Below are positions 44,996 through 57,439 of a DNA stretch of 64,000 bases, piece after piece. The notes under the pieces are model-generated. The model was not told the DNA's origin. It saw only the letters and a list, made by a program, of their open reading frames with translations, and made no database searches. The stretch is taken from contig NC_092670.1 in assembly GCF_964355755.1 (NCBI RefSeq), positions 18,103,201 to 18,167,200 of the forward strand, given 5' to 3'. The position numbers were made by a program, and so were the translations under genes. How positions within the stretch are numbered: position 1 is the first letter of the stretch; each line of letters opens with the position of its first letter. Source of the DNA: Antedon mediterranea (Eukaryota; Echinodermata; Crinoidea; Comatulida; Antedonidae).

Positions 44996-47900
44996 CAAAT
45001 TACTGACTCTATACGCTACATAAGCTAGTTGGACACTCCACGTGACTTTCTAAAATCCGTGAACGCAATGCCGTTACTTTTTATATATATGACTCTGGCT
45101 TTATATAGCCTACAGCGCCCTTTATCACTGCACAGGTTCAACCCTTTCGGGAATCCTCAATGCATCAGCTTGGCTCCTCCACCTGTCAATTATCGTATTT
45201 ATGAGTAGCTAAGGGAGTCGTATTTCATAACAGGGCCGTCAGTGTTACAGGCAGGGTCACATATCATAACCAATTTGTAGAAAGGAGGCTGTGATGTCAT
45301 TAGCCTCCCTAGATATAATGTCATGTGGATTGTGGCTTTAATTTGAAAAGGTCACTTTCTGTTTATATTTGTCTAATATTATATAATAACATACACAAAA
45401 TTATAATATAAATATATATATATTTTGTATCTTGGTTGGGGCGACTTTTTCTCATTCTCACAGATTTCCTCAATTTATCGTTTCAAATTAATTAATTAAT
45501 TTTCAGTATATCCCCGGGCAGTTTAAATGTTCCATGCCTAATGTGTTTCTATATTTTGTATAGTTATTTATTATCATCATGGATTAAAATTAATTTTAGC
45601 AACTTTAGAACTTAGTATTTGATCACAATCTTAAGACTACAATACAAGTTTAAATTAGTTATTATTGTTTATTACTCTGTACTTTTGTGGTCAACAGTTT
45701 TCGGAAGTACAGAATGCAGTTCTTGGGTGGTATTCCCTCATTGGTTTCTAATTAAAATATATAAAATTAAACCATTCCGAATATTATTAACAGTAGTACC
45801 CCCATCATCATACAGCACCATAGCCAATCAAATCGCCCCAAAGACGTACGATATCTTGCAATAATATTGAAATATAATTTACCGAACCATTGATTACTAA
45901 GGCCCCAGTAGGATCGTTATGCATTGGTTAGAATTTATAGTCTTGGTAATAATAGTTATTGGAATTGATAGGTAACTCCACTAGTGGTTTACCCTGTATT
46001 AAACCCCTGTGTACTATATGGAGACTACAAGCTTATAGCTACCACTTGCTTTACCATATGAAATATATGTTGATGTCACAAACCACTAAAGATATTTGTT
46101 ACCAAACAACGTCATTCATGCATCCTTGTTGTCATCTGTGATTTACTGGTAGAAAAACAATTTTAAATTTTTTTTTTTTAAATAAAGAAAATAATTTCTG
46201 CAGGTTCAGCAAGCCAAAATGTTGTTTCCGTAAAATTAAGTGGATTTAATTTCAATTTTTTTTTATAATTAATAGATAAAATTAGACTATTGAATTTATA
46301 AGTATAATTTAAAAAAATTATTTTTAATATTAAATGTAAATTTTATATTGTTATTATTGTTTCAGAATGTAATCGCTACATTTTAAATGAATTGATTTTA
46401 AAAAGAATAAAAAATGTATGTTGATATATTTATATAAATAATATAAATTCAACATTTTATTTTGTCCACTGGCAGCATATTCCCATACGGAGAAATGCAC
46501 ACGCATGGCGTTTATTTTAATAAATACGATATACTTATTTCCCAATATGCCTTTATTGCTGTTTAATTGCTCAAAACCAAATTCTATATTCACTCCCATG
46601 TTGGGCAGTTTTACATTAATTCTTCAAATACTGTATATAACATAAAATTGAAATTTGTTTCAGTGGTAAAAATTATAATACTAACTGGTAGGATGCCCTC
46701 TACGAGAAATATATATTTAGTTAAATGCCCGTCAATTATAAAGTCCAGTTACGTGTTAAAAATCAACTAATTTGCTATCCGTAGTTATGATGTGTCCGTT
46801 TTTATTATTACAGTAATTAAAAATGATGCCAATTATTTTAGAAATTGACAAACTATTTTGAGAAATGTTAAGATTGGTTCATCTAGTACATTCTAATCCA
46901 GGCAAGCAAATGCAATTAAAATTTTTCAATTAAGATAATTTTGTACATTTTAGATGACATCTACATCTATTTTAAAATAAGTGCTAAAATCAATTTGTAA
47001 TTAATCTATTTTAAGTATATATATGTACTTGAAAATTAAGTGCTTAAAATATATTTGAATGATTTTTATGAAATAATTTACACTTAATAGTCCCATAAGG
47101 AGGAGAAGGTAAAAGTAAAGCTTCTTTACTAAGGCCTGGTTCACACCAGAACGTAATGCAAGGACGTACACACAATGCTAGTAATTGAACTGATTGTTTA
47201 AATTGCTTAGTAAGTCCTTGCTTTGTATTTAAATGCTTATAATTGGTTAAAAGTTCATTTCCAATATGCTTTGAATATAATTGAATGTGGTCATTAGGTG
47301 TAGCACTTAAAACTGGAGGTCCAGTGTACCTGGCTAATGTGCAAGAACCCAGTAAAGATTGGTGGGTGTTAATACCTCGTGTACTGGTCAGACCCTGTCG
47401 TTGTGGACAGACAAATGAGCACTGTTTGGTGGTTGTTTTGCGGAGATGAAAGATGTTGGGCGTGTATCATCTAGTACACTGAGCTTTGATATTTAATAAT
47501 TGATGTACGTATAATGTAAAAAAAAACACATGTGTACTAAGTACTTATATAGAATGACTTATTGTTGCGTGAATGAGGAGTGTAATGGTTGTCTGTTCAA
47601 TCTTTACATAATTTCACCTTGTGACTTCCACGGATTAGGATGTCTGAAATATTTTTAATGTTAATTAAAATTAATTTTTATATACCTGTCATCAGCACAC
47701 TTTGTTGAATACACAAGAAACTCACAAAGAGCACATTGTGCCATTCTCATAACAAGCATCATAAAGCTATTTGCTCTTAAACAAAAGAAAATATATAACA
47801 ACTAAACAGTGATTTCTAACAGTGTAAATATGTATCAATCTGAACCCGTCGTCAAATAACTGCGGATAAATGCATCTATTGTAATGTTCTACTTTACCGT

Positions 47901-48180
47901 ACAATGAATACAATGCGTTGTGTGTTCTCATATCATTTAAATGTATTTGTACTTTTTGTGCGATCATTTTGATCGATTAGAGATTAACGATGTAGGACAA
48001 TGATTATCTTTATCTTGACAGCTTACTTCCGACAAATTTTAAGAGTAGGCTAAAGTTAAGGCTTTTTTTATATCAATCAAACTTTGTTGGCCCCAGTACC
48101 TGGTGTACAGTGGTACATACTATTATACTTCACTATACTTATTGGTGGATGTGTTGTGAACCTCAGTTTAACTTAATTGT
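44996..48180. other. AT-rich intergenic DNA, mostly unassigned
   Basis: Short ORFs at 45619-45864 and 46354-46770 match nothing I know. 47142-47215 resembles the GGTTCCCACTAG MITE family, and 47290-47440 shares AAAACTGGAGG with 38940-39170. Otherwise I see nothing. Confidence 0.45.
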
Positions 48181-48189
48181 AACTTGTAA

Positions 48190-48263
48190 AAATGTGATGT
48201 GCCCATATATGGACATGATGATGTATAGCACTACCATATTTGGGCATTCACTACCATATTTGC
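48190..48263. mobile_element. TTAA-type MITE internal fragment
   Basis: Carries ATGTGCCCATATATGGACAT and CACTACCATATTTGGGCAT from the family interior; both termini are absent. Confidence 0.5.
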
Positions 48264-48284
48264 AAAAATTTTACTGTTTTCTAT

Positions 48285-48372
48285 GTGAAATTACCACAGT
48301 ATTACGGTCAGTGTCATACAGCTCTGTGTTACCACAGTATTACTGTCAGTGTCATACAGCTCTGTGTGAAAC
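48285..48372. repeat. ~42-bp two-copy tandem repeat
   Basis: TACCACAGTATTAC(G/T)GTCAG followed by TGTCATACAGCTCTGTGT occurs twice in direct orientation with one substitution visible. Confidence 0.75.
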
Positions 48373-48639
48373 AGGCGTTAGAAAGAAATTGGTCCACTTC
48401 AGTGAGACTGAGACCAGTGTAAAACATGCTGGCTGTTATATACATTGTATGCTTGTTGCATGCTTTGTAAATGTAATTTAAATGTTGGGGAATAACTTGC
48501 AACAGGTGTGGACAACACATACAGTACATTAACACAACTTTCTTCTCCCCTTCATGTCCCTTTGTGCTGCCACAACACGGTGCTCATTCGTCTTTCCACA
48601 ACAAAAGGGGCTGAGATTGATCAGTACACTTTGTATTTT

Positions 48640-49035
48640 TTATTTTTTTATTTTTTATTTCAACAATATTTTATGAGGGTGGTCCATCCAGCATCAGCTG
48701 ATCATTAGGGACCCTCAAACAATACAAACAGTAAATACAAAATAAACTATAAAAACACAAAATTAACAAAGATATAAAAAAAAATATTTATATGTATACA
48801 AATATACAGTATGCCAACAATGAAAGAAGGATAAAAAGAAATAAAATCAGAGAGAGAGAAACAGGTATTTTTTCAAAAGAGATTTAAAGGAGGAGAAATT
48901 GTAAGAGTTATGAATGCTTAAAGGTAGAGAATTAAAGAAAGAAGGAGCATTGAAACTAAAAGAAAGTTTAAAGATTTCAAGGTAAGGACGAGGGATAAGA
49001 AGATCTCCTTTAGTAATTTGCCTAGAGGAGATCTT
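48640..49035 (-). mobile_element. LINE 3' end (CR1/L2/Rex1-like), 5' truncated
   Basis: On the minus strand an open reverse-transcriptase tail reads QITKGDLLIPRPYLEIFKLS, then NAPSFFNSLPLSIHNSYN and FSSFKSLLKKYLF. This is the conserved aP.wNsLP...FK..LK.yL ending of CR1/L2-class LINEs. The 3'UTR ends in an A/T-rich tail near 48640. No catalytic domain. Confidence 0.7.
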
Positions 49036-49860
49036 CTTATATATACTGTTGTTATACTGTTATTGTACTGATGATCTTATATTTGTATTGTGATAGGTGT
49101 GTACCCTGTTTTATCACATCACTCCCTTTCATCTAATTAAGTTAGATTCATTTTGACATACATATATGGTTGTCATTACACTAATTGTAACTGTATACAA
49201 CTTCACACTGTTTTCTAGTAGACATTTTATCATTGCAGTGTATACGTTAGTTATTTTGTTTCAATTTGAGTGGAGACAACTCTAGGAATTTGATACTGTA
49301 TGTAATATTGCAATACACATGGTCTGAAAATCATAGAGTATTGGTAAATGTGTTCAGTAAACATTGAAAAGGAAATTAAGAGAGACTATTCATTTCTAAA
49401 ATATTGATTGTATAACATTTTGTAGAGTAATTGATCTTTTTAGCCAGCATAGTTTACCAAGACCATGGTAAGTTGTACTTGGCTGGCATTGATCTAGTTA
49501 AAATAACCCTGCTAATTGTAACCAGCGTTCGAATCACACTTTTCTAGGACCTGTCACGTGGACCTTACCCCTCTACAGTACTTAAATTGAGTCGGAGCAC
49601 AATATTGCAATCGGATAACAAAAACCCCTGGAAGTGGGTGCGTTTTCTGTGAAAAAAAATAACTGGTTATAATCGTGTAAATAAAGTAACCCCAATTTCT
49701 TGGCAGCAGAAGCGCAAATAAAGATTTGATCGACAGCTGTTATAGTATTTTCAACGTTTAATCACCTGATTATATTTTTTTAGTGACCAACCACAAATTT
49801 AAACAGTTTGATTTGAGGGCAGGAAAATGATATTGTTGAATTAACCGGTTTATTCAGCAC

Positions 49861-49879
49861 TGCAGCAGAAACAGGCCCC
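49861..49879. repeat. Lone terminal repeat related to the 43784-44614 element
   Basis: GCAGCAGAAACAGGCCCC matches the right terminus of the Harbinger-like element, and another GGCAGCAGAA motif is at about 49703. No matching left end was found, so this is a solo or decayed end. Confidence 0.4.
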
Positions 49880-49985
49880 TAACAGCAAGCATTATTTTAA
49901 GAATAAAGTCACAAATCATTCATTATTACTGTGAGAAAAATGGACCGCATTTCCTTATGATAAAACTGTTTTGTTTTTTTCTTAG

Positions 49986-50120
49986 GCATAATAAATTAAT
50001 CTGTGTTTGGAAATCTAACCTACTTCTCTATTAAAGACGCTTCCATTTGACGTCAAGAAGTGGAGTTTATGAAGTTTTAAAAGAGTTGGCATGGTAATGA
50101 TCAGGCCTGCTGCTACACAA
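49986..50120 (+). other. Candidate orphan exon (unsupported gene)
   Basis: TTTTTTTCTTAG precedes this stretch and GTAAATAG follows it, so it could be a spliced exon. It contains an ATG at about 50092 whose frame runs MVMIRPAATQ to the donor. A shorter block of the same kind lies at 41600-41637 (CTCTTTTAG before, GTAAAT after). If real they would be 5' exons of a gene extending beyond the right edge. Splice-like signals this weak occur often by chance. Confidence 0.15.
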
Positions 50121-50589
50121 GGTAAATAGCCTTAAACATGTGTTGAGAAACATATATTTACCCGCTGTTTCATTTGTCTATAAACCTCTTTCCTACTGCT
50201 GAAATATATTGTACTGTAATCAGGCAGGTTAATACACTATTCAAACTTTTTATGTCTTTTTGCTTGACGTCAACGAAACTGGTATGAGTTTCAGAAGCTT
50301 TATAAGAACATCATTGTTCATGTCATTATATTGGTATGATGGATGGGGTGGGTTATATGATACCAGCACCCATGATTTCAATTTTATAAGTTCATTCAGA
50401 AACTAAATCTCGGAGGTTGTTCCAAAAGTAAATTAAATAAAAAGATAAACTTGAAAGTATGTGTACATGTAGTAAAGCATGTAGACACTGTGAAAACGTG
50501 ATACCATTTGGTGCATTTTGTGTTAATCTATCTGATTTGAATCTTGTCATGTACCTGATGAGAATACTGTATTAATCTTAGCTACAGAT

Positions 50590-50850
50590 ACTCTATTCTA
50601 TTCTATACAGGTTTTTGTATGGCACTTTACAAAGAACAGAGCGCCTAACAATACTTAGTAATTAATTAAAAAGAAAAGTTTTAAGTTGACGTTTGAATAG
50701 AAGTGCTGAATTCGCTCCTCTCAAATCGACAGGTAGCGCGTTTCAGATCCGCGGAGCAGCGACAGAAAACGCATTGTCACCAGCTTTCCGATTAGATTGT
50801 GGAATGAAAAGTCGGGTGGGATTATGAATTTTACATTTAGTTAAATTAAA
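50590..50850 (-). mobile_element. LINE 3' end (CR1/L2-like) with internal stop
   Basis: Minus-strand reading gives RLFIPQSNRKAGDNAFSVAA, then PRI-stop-NALPVDLR and FKRQLKTFLF. The conserved Trp of the WNaLP motif has become TGA, so this copy is decayed. The 3' end is at the TTCTATTCTATT run near 50591. Family evidence is the same tail motif as in the other LINE fragments. Confidence 0.7.
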
Positions 50851-51700
50851 ATTTAATTAAATATGTGTAGCGGAAATTACATTATTTCTCTTACAATCAG
50901 TACAACCAGTCAGATATTTTTAATTACAGTTGGATATATATTATTTGACATTATAATCACCCATTCAAAGAAGAAAAAAAGATGATTTTAGGGGAACAAT
51001 TGTATCCTTAACATATCTTGCCATAGTGGGATTTCTTCATTCTCTTCAGGAGCTCAATAAAGTACAAATTTGTTTTTGAGATGACAAACTATATTAGAGT
51101 TTAATCTGTTTATGAAAACATGTGTAGTATCATTTCCTACCTTGTCTTATGCAGATTATATAACCATAGAAAAAAATGACTTGTTCGCAGGTCGTGCTGG
51201 GGTCACATTTACGACTTGTTTTTAAAAGGATAATCCCTGTCCTAATATAGGGATTCTAAACACACACAACCCGCAGGTAAATAAACAAATTCAGTGTCAT
51301 GACGGGGTCATTTTCATACCTGTTTCAAACAGTAATGCATTCTCTGGATTCAGACACACCTGTCTCTGCTATGTTTATTTTAATTCTTGGACAAGTATAA
51401 TTATATGTTTGAAAAATCGTGGTTGATGCATTTATCAAATGTTGAACTGTCTGCCACTTTTGCGGTGTATAGTCTATTTTGAAAGAAAATATTGAGTCTC
51501 GGTGAGCTATATTGACGATCGAAAAATAATTTATCATAATTTTTTTCGTTATTAAATGATATCACCAATTTTTTAAATACAAAGAAAGTACCCTACAGGT
51601 GCTGGTAAAAATTGATATTTAAAAGAAATTTTCAAAGAAAGGTCAGAGGTCAGATAGGATATAAAGAAATTTTATGAACAGTTTTATGTTTCCCCAACTC

Positions 51701-51868
51701 AGACAGTGTCGTATGACGAGGCCCGACGAGTCGTCTCATCAGGAGAAAATTAAACATGTTTAAAGATCTCGCGACGACCTAAAACCTATTCCCGAAGCTA
51801 TCTCAAGACAACCATTTTGTCGGGATTCAACTGGGACAGCACCAACAAGTCAACACGCTGTCTGAATT
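51701..51868. mobile_element. Possible small inverted-repeat element
   Basis: TCAGACAGTGT near 51701 and ACACGCTGTCTGA near 51855-51867 are inverted with one mismatch, and the enclosed DNA is GC-richer than its surroundings. No target duplication confirmed. Confidence 0.35.
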
Positions 51869-52889
51869 TCAAATTTATTCTTCTGGAATTACTCTTTAAG
51901 ATTTACAGATGTTCCAACTCCACGTTCACAATTTTGGGAGTTTTACATTATTGTTAATGAAGCTGATTTGATATGTTGTTTAACATATTTGACACATTTT
52001 AACAAATAGGACATATTTTTAATTTATCGCAAAATATCTCAATCGGCATTTAAATGTTACTAGAGGTGCGTCTAGCAACTAATCGGATGTATTTATTTAT
52101 TTATTAGAAATTTGGCAAATAGCTCAAGAGGAAACTATGGGCCAATGGCCCAACACAGAAGTGGTTAGATTTAAAAATAACCTTCTAAAAACTAGAATTT
52201 AGACAGTAAATTAAATTTACAATATTCTATTATTAAAATTAATTCTTTAAAAAATTGTTCAATCACTATGCCATAATGAAAATATTCATAAAATATAGAA
52301 CTTAAAAAAGAACAGTTTTTTACAAATTCATTTTGTGCCTGGCATCAGACTATCTTCAATCATTATCATACATTAACATTTAGCATCATCTGTAAATCAT
52401 ACTTTTATGTTAACCTCATCGACATTATCATCTTAGTCCGACATATGATATATTATGTTCCGTGCAGAATGTACCATCCGTCGTCGTCGTTGTCGGTATT
52501 ACAGTTCCCAGTGCCCTATATATCATAACCTGAATGAATTGCAAATAGTCACCAACACTGTTCTACTCTGTTTTGAATCATTCAATTTATTTCACATGAT
52601 AAAAACTATATTAAGCTTCCTTATATTTATAGCAGACCCAAATATTTACGCATAACTTTAAAAAAAAATGTTAAAAACAGTTTTCTATCCATTTAGAATT
52701 ATACAGTTACTGTAGTTTCATTCATTACATTTGTGTTCACAGTACATAACGACAATGAAATCTATATTAAACTTTCTTTTGTAATTACGAAGACATCATA
52801 TCATCTTCGACATTCATTGATTCCTCATTAAACAAAGTGTGTTATCAATATCCTTGTTTTAACGTAATAAAGTTGTATTATTTTCTCAT

Positions 52890-53159
52890 CCAACGCCATA
52901 TATTTTATCTGCCGTCACTCCTCTGACATCAAATCATGGCTATCAGTTCTCTGTTGTCATACTCTTACGGTGGACAAACTTTTTTCATTTGTTGTAACCT
53001 CTCCTTGGAACAACCTACCTTTGGTCAAACATTCACCCACGCTTGATTCATTTAAAATTAATTTAAACACTCTTTTATTTACCAAATTTCGGGATATATA
53101 TTTTTTTTGGAATTACCAAAATATTATTTGTTTGATACTACTATTTAGTAGTCGGCATA
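52890..53159 (+). mobile_element. LINE 3' end (CR1/L2-like), interrupted by a hAT-like element
   Basis: Plus-strand frame at about 52970-53090 reads VTSPWNNLPLVKHSPTLDSF followed by KINLNTLLF, the conserved WNsLP...FK..L..LF tail. The LINE 3' sequence is split at 53159 by the element at 53160-53653 and resumes after the target duplication at 53662. Confidence 0.65.
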
Positions 53160-53661
53160 CAGTGGCGTAACAGGCGGGGGGCAGGGGGCGGAATACCCCC
53201 CTGGCGGATTTTACCGGGTTGAGAAGCGTTCGATCGGGCTGGGTAACAAGTAAAAAAAATCCCATACTTAATCTTTCAGTCTTCTAACCGGAAAAATTAC
53301 TACCTTTGCCAGGCGCGGATCCAATGTTAGATTGGGTTTTCACGTGTTCAAATGTTATGTCACCTGTGTTTTTAACGGTGGAAAATGTACGATCATTTTG
53401 CTGATTGCTGTGCAAAAAATGGGAGTGTTATTTCCAGGCCAACTACTACTAGTTGGAGGCGCCATTTATCATGAATTTTATGTGCGAGAGTAGGCCTACC
53501 ATTTCCGACGATCTAGGGGTGTCATTTACCAAAATTCGCTTCGCCACAGCACCCACCATTGGGGGGCTGTGACTCAAGTACTTGGTGTCTGGAAGGATCA
53601 GCCCCTGTTTCCCCCCCCCCCCCCCCTGACAAGACCCCCTTGTTACGCGGCTGTCGGCATA
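53152..53661. mobile_element. Non-autonomous hAT-like transposon with 8-bp target duplication
   Basis: Body 53160-53653 (494 bp) starts CAGTGGCGTAACAGGCGGGG and ends GTTACGCGGCTG, imperfect inverted termini of the CAGNGGCG type common in hAT elements. TCGGCATA is duplicated exactly at 53152-53159 and 53654-53661. No transposase ORF; contains a C16 tract at 53611-53626. Confidence 0.85.
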
Positions 53662-54079
53662 TTATACTTGTAATGTATATGATATCAATATAGCAAGGAA
53701 ACATCTGTATAAGCCTATGCGAGGGTTAACAACACTTGCCAGACTGGGGGTGGGAAATGATTCTATGATTGAAATGCAGCCAGTAGCAGGTGAATAAACC
53801 TGTATCTCATGTCATCGTCTGTAAATGTTATTTCATAGAAGTCATGTTGTATTAGACGTGTATCTTAAGTTTGAATGAACATACATCACTGTCACTGTTG
53901 AGCACAATGCTTCTTTCAAGCCTGTAGCCAGGATTTTCACTAGGGAATTCTTTTTTCCTCAAAAGGGGCCAAGTGTAACACTTAATAGATGAAAGTAATG
54001 TGTCTGCTGCATCGTCCAACAGCCAAAATAGAATGCACAACAAATTATATTATATTTTTGAATAATATTATTGATTCCA

Positions 54080-54700
54080 GATTCTGGCATTTACAATGTA
54101 ATGCAAGTGTCTGTAATTTGTCCATTCTCATGAAAAGTTTGTTGACACCCATCTTTTTTACAGGTATGATAAATACCTTATCTTTCTGTTATCATGTTAA
54201 AAGTCTAATTTGTACATTTGAGGTTAACATTTAAACTAGAATACACAGCTAATCTATTATATTATTTAATAATGTTATGTTATCTACATGTGTGGTATGT
54301 ACAGTATGTTATGCAATTGCACCCTGTCTATGTAATTTCCATCCTCATGAAAAATTTGTTATTGTTATGAAAATTTTTTACAGAAAGATAAATACCTTAT
54401 CTTTCTGTTATCATGTTAAAAGTCCAATTTGTACATTCTCCTCAAACCATGTTACATTTGAAGTTAACATAAACTAGAAAACACAGCTAATATATTATTT
54501 AATAATATTATTTTATATTCACAGTACATTGTGGCTTATACTGTATGTTAAATGCAATTGTACCTTGTTTATGTAATTTCCATCATTCTCATAAAAAGTT
54601 TGTTGACACCAATCTTTTTTTACCTTATCTTTCTGTTATGTTAAAAGTCCAATTTGTACATTCTCTCTTCAAACCACTTACATTTGAGGTTATGTCACTC
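54080..54700. repeat. Three-copy ~217-244 bp tandem array
   Basis: Each unit has TGTAATTTCCAT or TGTAATTTGTCCAT, a TCATGAAAAGTTTGTTGACA-like block, ATACCTTATCTTTCTGTTA and AATTTGTACATT. The CATGAAAA/CATAAAAA landmarks fall near 54129, 54346 and 54590. Units differ by indels. Short frames in each are by-products. Confidence 0.8.
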
Positions 54701-55995
54701 ACTACAGATAGAGTAAATTTGTTTGCTTTAGTTTGTGTACTGTATGATGATAGGCAATGTGGTTCTCATGTTTACACTATGTCAGTTTGATACAATAACC
54801 TTTTGTCATTGGTTGTTTGTGTTTATATTTAATGGGAATGCATCATAACAAACATGTAATGGTATAAATTTGCAAATTAGTATATTAGGTAGCCCTAACT
54901 ATCTGGTAGACAAATTGATAACAAGTAATCATTTTCATTAATTTTTTCACAAAACTGACCTGTCCATTACAGGAAAATAGTGAGAAACATAGAGGTTAGT
55001 GTACAACACTTACTTGGATACGAAAGTCACGATTTTGACAACCAACCAATAACATTTACTTTTGCATCAGATGTTCGCTCTCATCTTTGAAAACTTCAGT
55101 TTGTAACTAAAGTGTTAGTTAATCAAATTTAAACATTTAAATTAATTCGTGGAGGAATTATTAGTTTAGAAGGAGGACACTAAATTCATCCATGGTTACT
55201 GTAAGTCTAATGTGACCGTGCTTGCTAAAAACGAAAGAAAAATTCTATGGATCTGAACATACCTTGAATCTCATTGTGCCAGTATGTATAAATACATTTG
55301 AATGTTACTTATTTTTTTCACATTATTAAAAAGAAAACAGAAAAATGCTTGTAACCTGTTCAATGATTTATACCTTTGCTGGCTCACCTTTTAACACTGC
55401 CATGTTTCTCTACCATAATTCTTTCTTAAGAACTGGAGTTATGCAGAAACCTGTGTAAAATTAGACATGCTCTTGATCATGTAGATGCATGTAAATTACC
55501 CAATAGTTTATACTGTCAGCGATTGATTGCAATGAGTTATTGCATTTTCCTGGAAAGAAAGTTTCTTCTATTTGGTCAGCTCGACTGTAAACGTGTCCAA
55601 ATGCTTCACTGAGGCTTTTTTACAATTATACTGTTTTACTTGAGTACATCAACAGATCGTTAAAAATCTTTGTGTTGTACTAGAAGTGTATGCACTTCTG
55701 AAATGAATTTCTAGGAAAGCAGCTCATAATTATTAAAACTTGTTTATTTAAGACCCATAATATTTATAGTTAATTAGTTGTATTAAATTCAAGTTGTAAA
55801 CTTTCATTAGCTTTCTTGGTTTACCACAAAATGTGACATCAATATTAGCAAGAACCAGGATGTGGTACTCGTACTCATGAGTAGAGATGCCCATATTAGG
55901 GAACGTTTAATCTGCAAGGACTTTGAAGTCATTTTAAGTCTTTTTATGTATTTTACATATTAAAATATGTAAAATACAATACAGTCTTCATTATC

Positions 55996-56096
55996 ACACT
56001 AGGTGTGCCAAATAGGGTATGATATGCCCAAATATGGTAGTGTGGCACATCACATTTTTTTGTCACATAAAGTTTGATAATGTAGACAAAGCTTAA
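55996..56096. mobile_element. TTAA-type MITE (left end decayed)
   Basis: Interior CCCAAATATGGTAGTGTGGC, then TTTTTTTGTCACATAAAGTT and TTTGATAATGTAGACAAAGC followed by TTAA at 56093-56096. Confidence 0.65.
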
Positions 56097-56104
56097 GTCA
56101 TCAT

Positions 56105-56290
56105 TCACCTTCGTTCCTCTGACAAATCATTGCTATATGTTCCCCGTTTCCGTACTATCACTTACGGTGGACAATACACCTTTCCCTTTATTGCATTCTT
56201 TTTGGAACTCCAACCATTTGTCAAACCTTCATTCATTATTTTAAAATAAATTTATTTATTCAAAAAAATTCACCATTACAAGCCCTAATT
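56105..56290 (+). mobile_element. LINE 3' end fragment (decayed)
   Basis: Plus-strand segments read SDKSLLYVPRFRTITYGGQY and then FWNSNHLSNLHSLF, resembling the VPRFRT-TYG...WNsLP region of CR1/L2-class reverse-transcriptase tails, with a frame break between motifs. Confidence 0.5.
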
Positions 56291-56334
56291 TTTAAATTCT
56301 GAACGCAATGCTGCTAAAGGTCTGTTTTTTAATT

Positions 56335-56500
56335 TCAAAATATGTTAGTTATACAAGATTTGGAACTTTAAATTGATTTACCAGAAAATATTTATATGGT
56401 AGTTATATAACATTGGAAACTTCAAATTAATTTACCAGCAAATATGGTAGTTTTATAAAAATTGGAAACTTTAAATTGATTTACCAGATATACAGTATTA
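56335..56500. repeat. Three-copy ~60-bp tandem repeat
   Basis: Units contain GGTAGTTATATAA or variants, then TTGGAAACTTTAAATTGATTTACCAG. AT-rich, no gene. Confidence 0.7.
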
Positions 56501-57439
56501 TAAGCAGCAGTGCAGTTTTATTGGCATATTTATTTTGTCTTTCAAACAATGGGATATTTTTCTTCAGGTGTATGAACGATTGGAAATGTGTTCACCATAT
56601 TTGAAACGACTTCATGAGTCTATAGCGTGAAAGTCCCTGAGGACGTTGTTGAAAGCTTCTTGACACGATGATAGAAGCGTCTGTGACCGTACCGTCTTTT
56701 TTCTTGTGAGTTGTCGGCAAGATACCACATGTTTGTATTATAAGCCGCTTTCTATTTAACTTTTGTATGTCTATGTTTAAAAGCAGTTACCGATGCAAAT
56801 GTCTTTACAGCCAGAAAGTGTTCATCGTAATTTATATCCAGGGGCTATTTATTTCTTCGAAATAAAAAACCATTGAAGCTGCTTTATATTACTTTCTGTA
56901 GGGTTTGAAAATCATAGCAGTGAAATAGAATCCGTCATTAACATGGTCAGATCAAAGACATACAACATTCTGATTTTTCATTTTAACACAATATCCTTTA
57001 TGGGGTTGCTTTAAGTTTAAACTTGAGGTGATATTTGTTTCTTGTAATACAAGCAATATATACCTTGAAAGTACATAATCATACATATTCATGATATTCT
57101 GAATAACCTAAATGTAAAAGAATAGAATAACCTGTATTTAAACTAAGCTTAAATGAAGGATTAATTGATAATCTTATTCTTCAACTATTTTATTTTACAG
57201 TAGTATAATTCTAGGATTAACATTCAATCAATCGATTTTATGTTTTAGTAAAAAAAAAAATGTAATTTATTAATTTCAAGATTAAGCCAAAGCAAACTTT
57301 AATATTGTGTGGCAATTTTTAGCTGCAACACAAAATAGCAAATTCTGGTAAACTTTGCAGGATGTTGTCAAAACCAATCATCCACACTTGTTGAATTTGA
57401 ACCGTGTAAAAATAAAAGCGATAAAACATCCGATTACTG

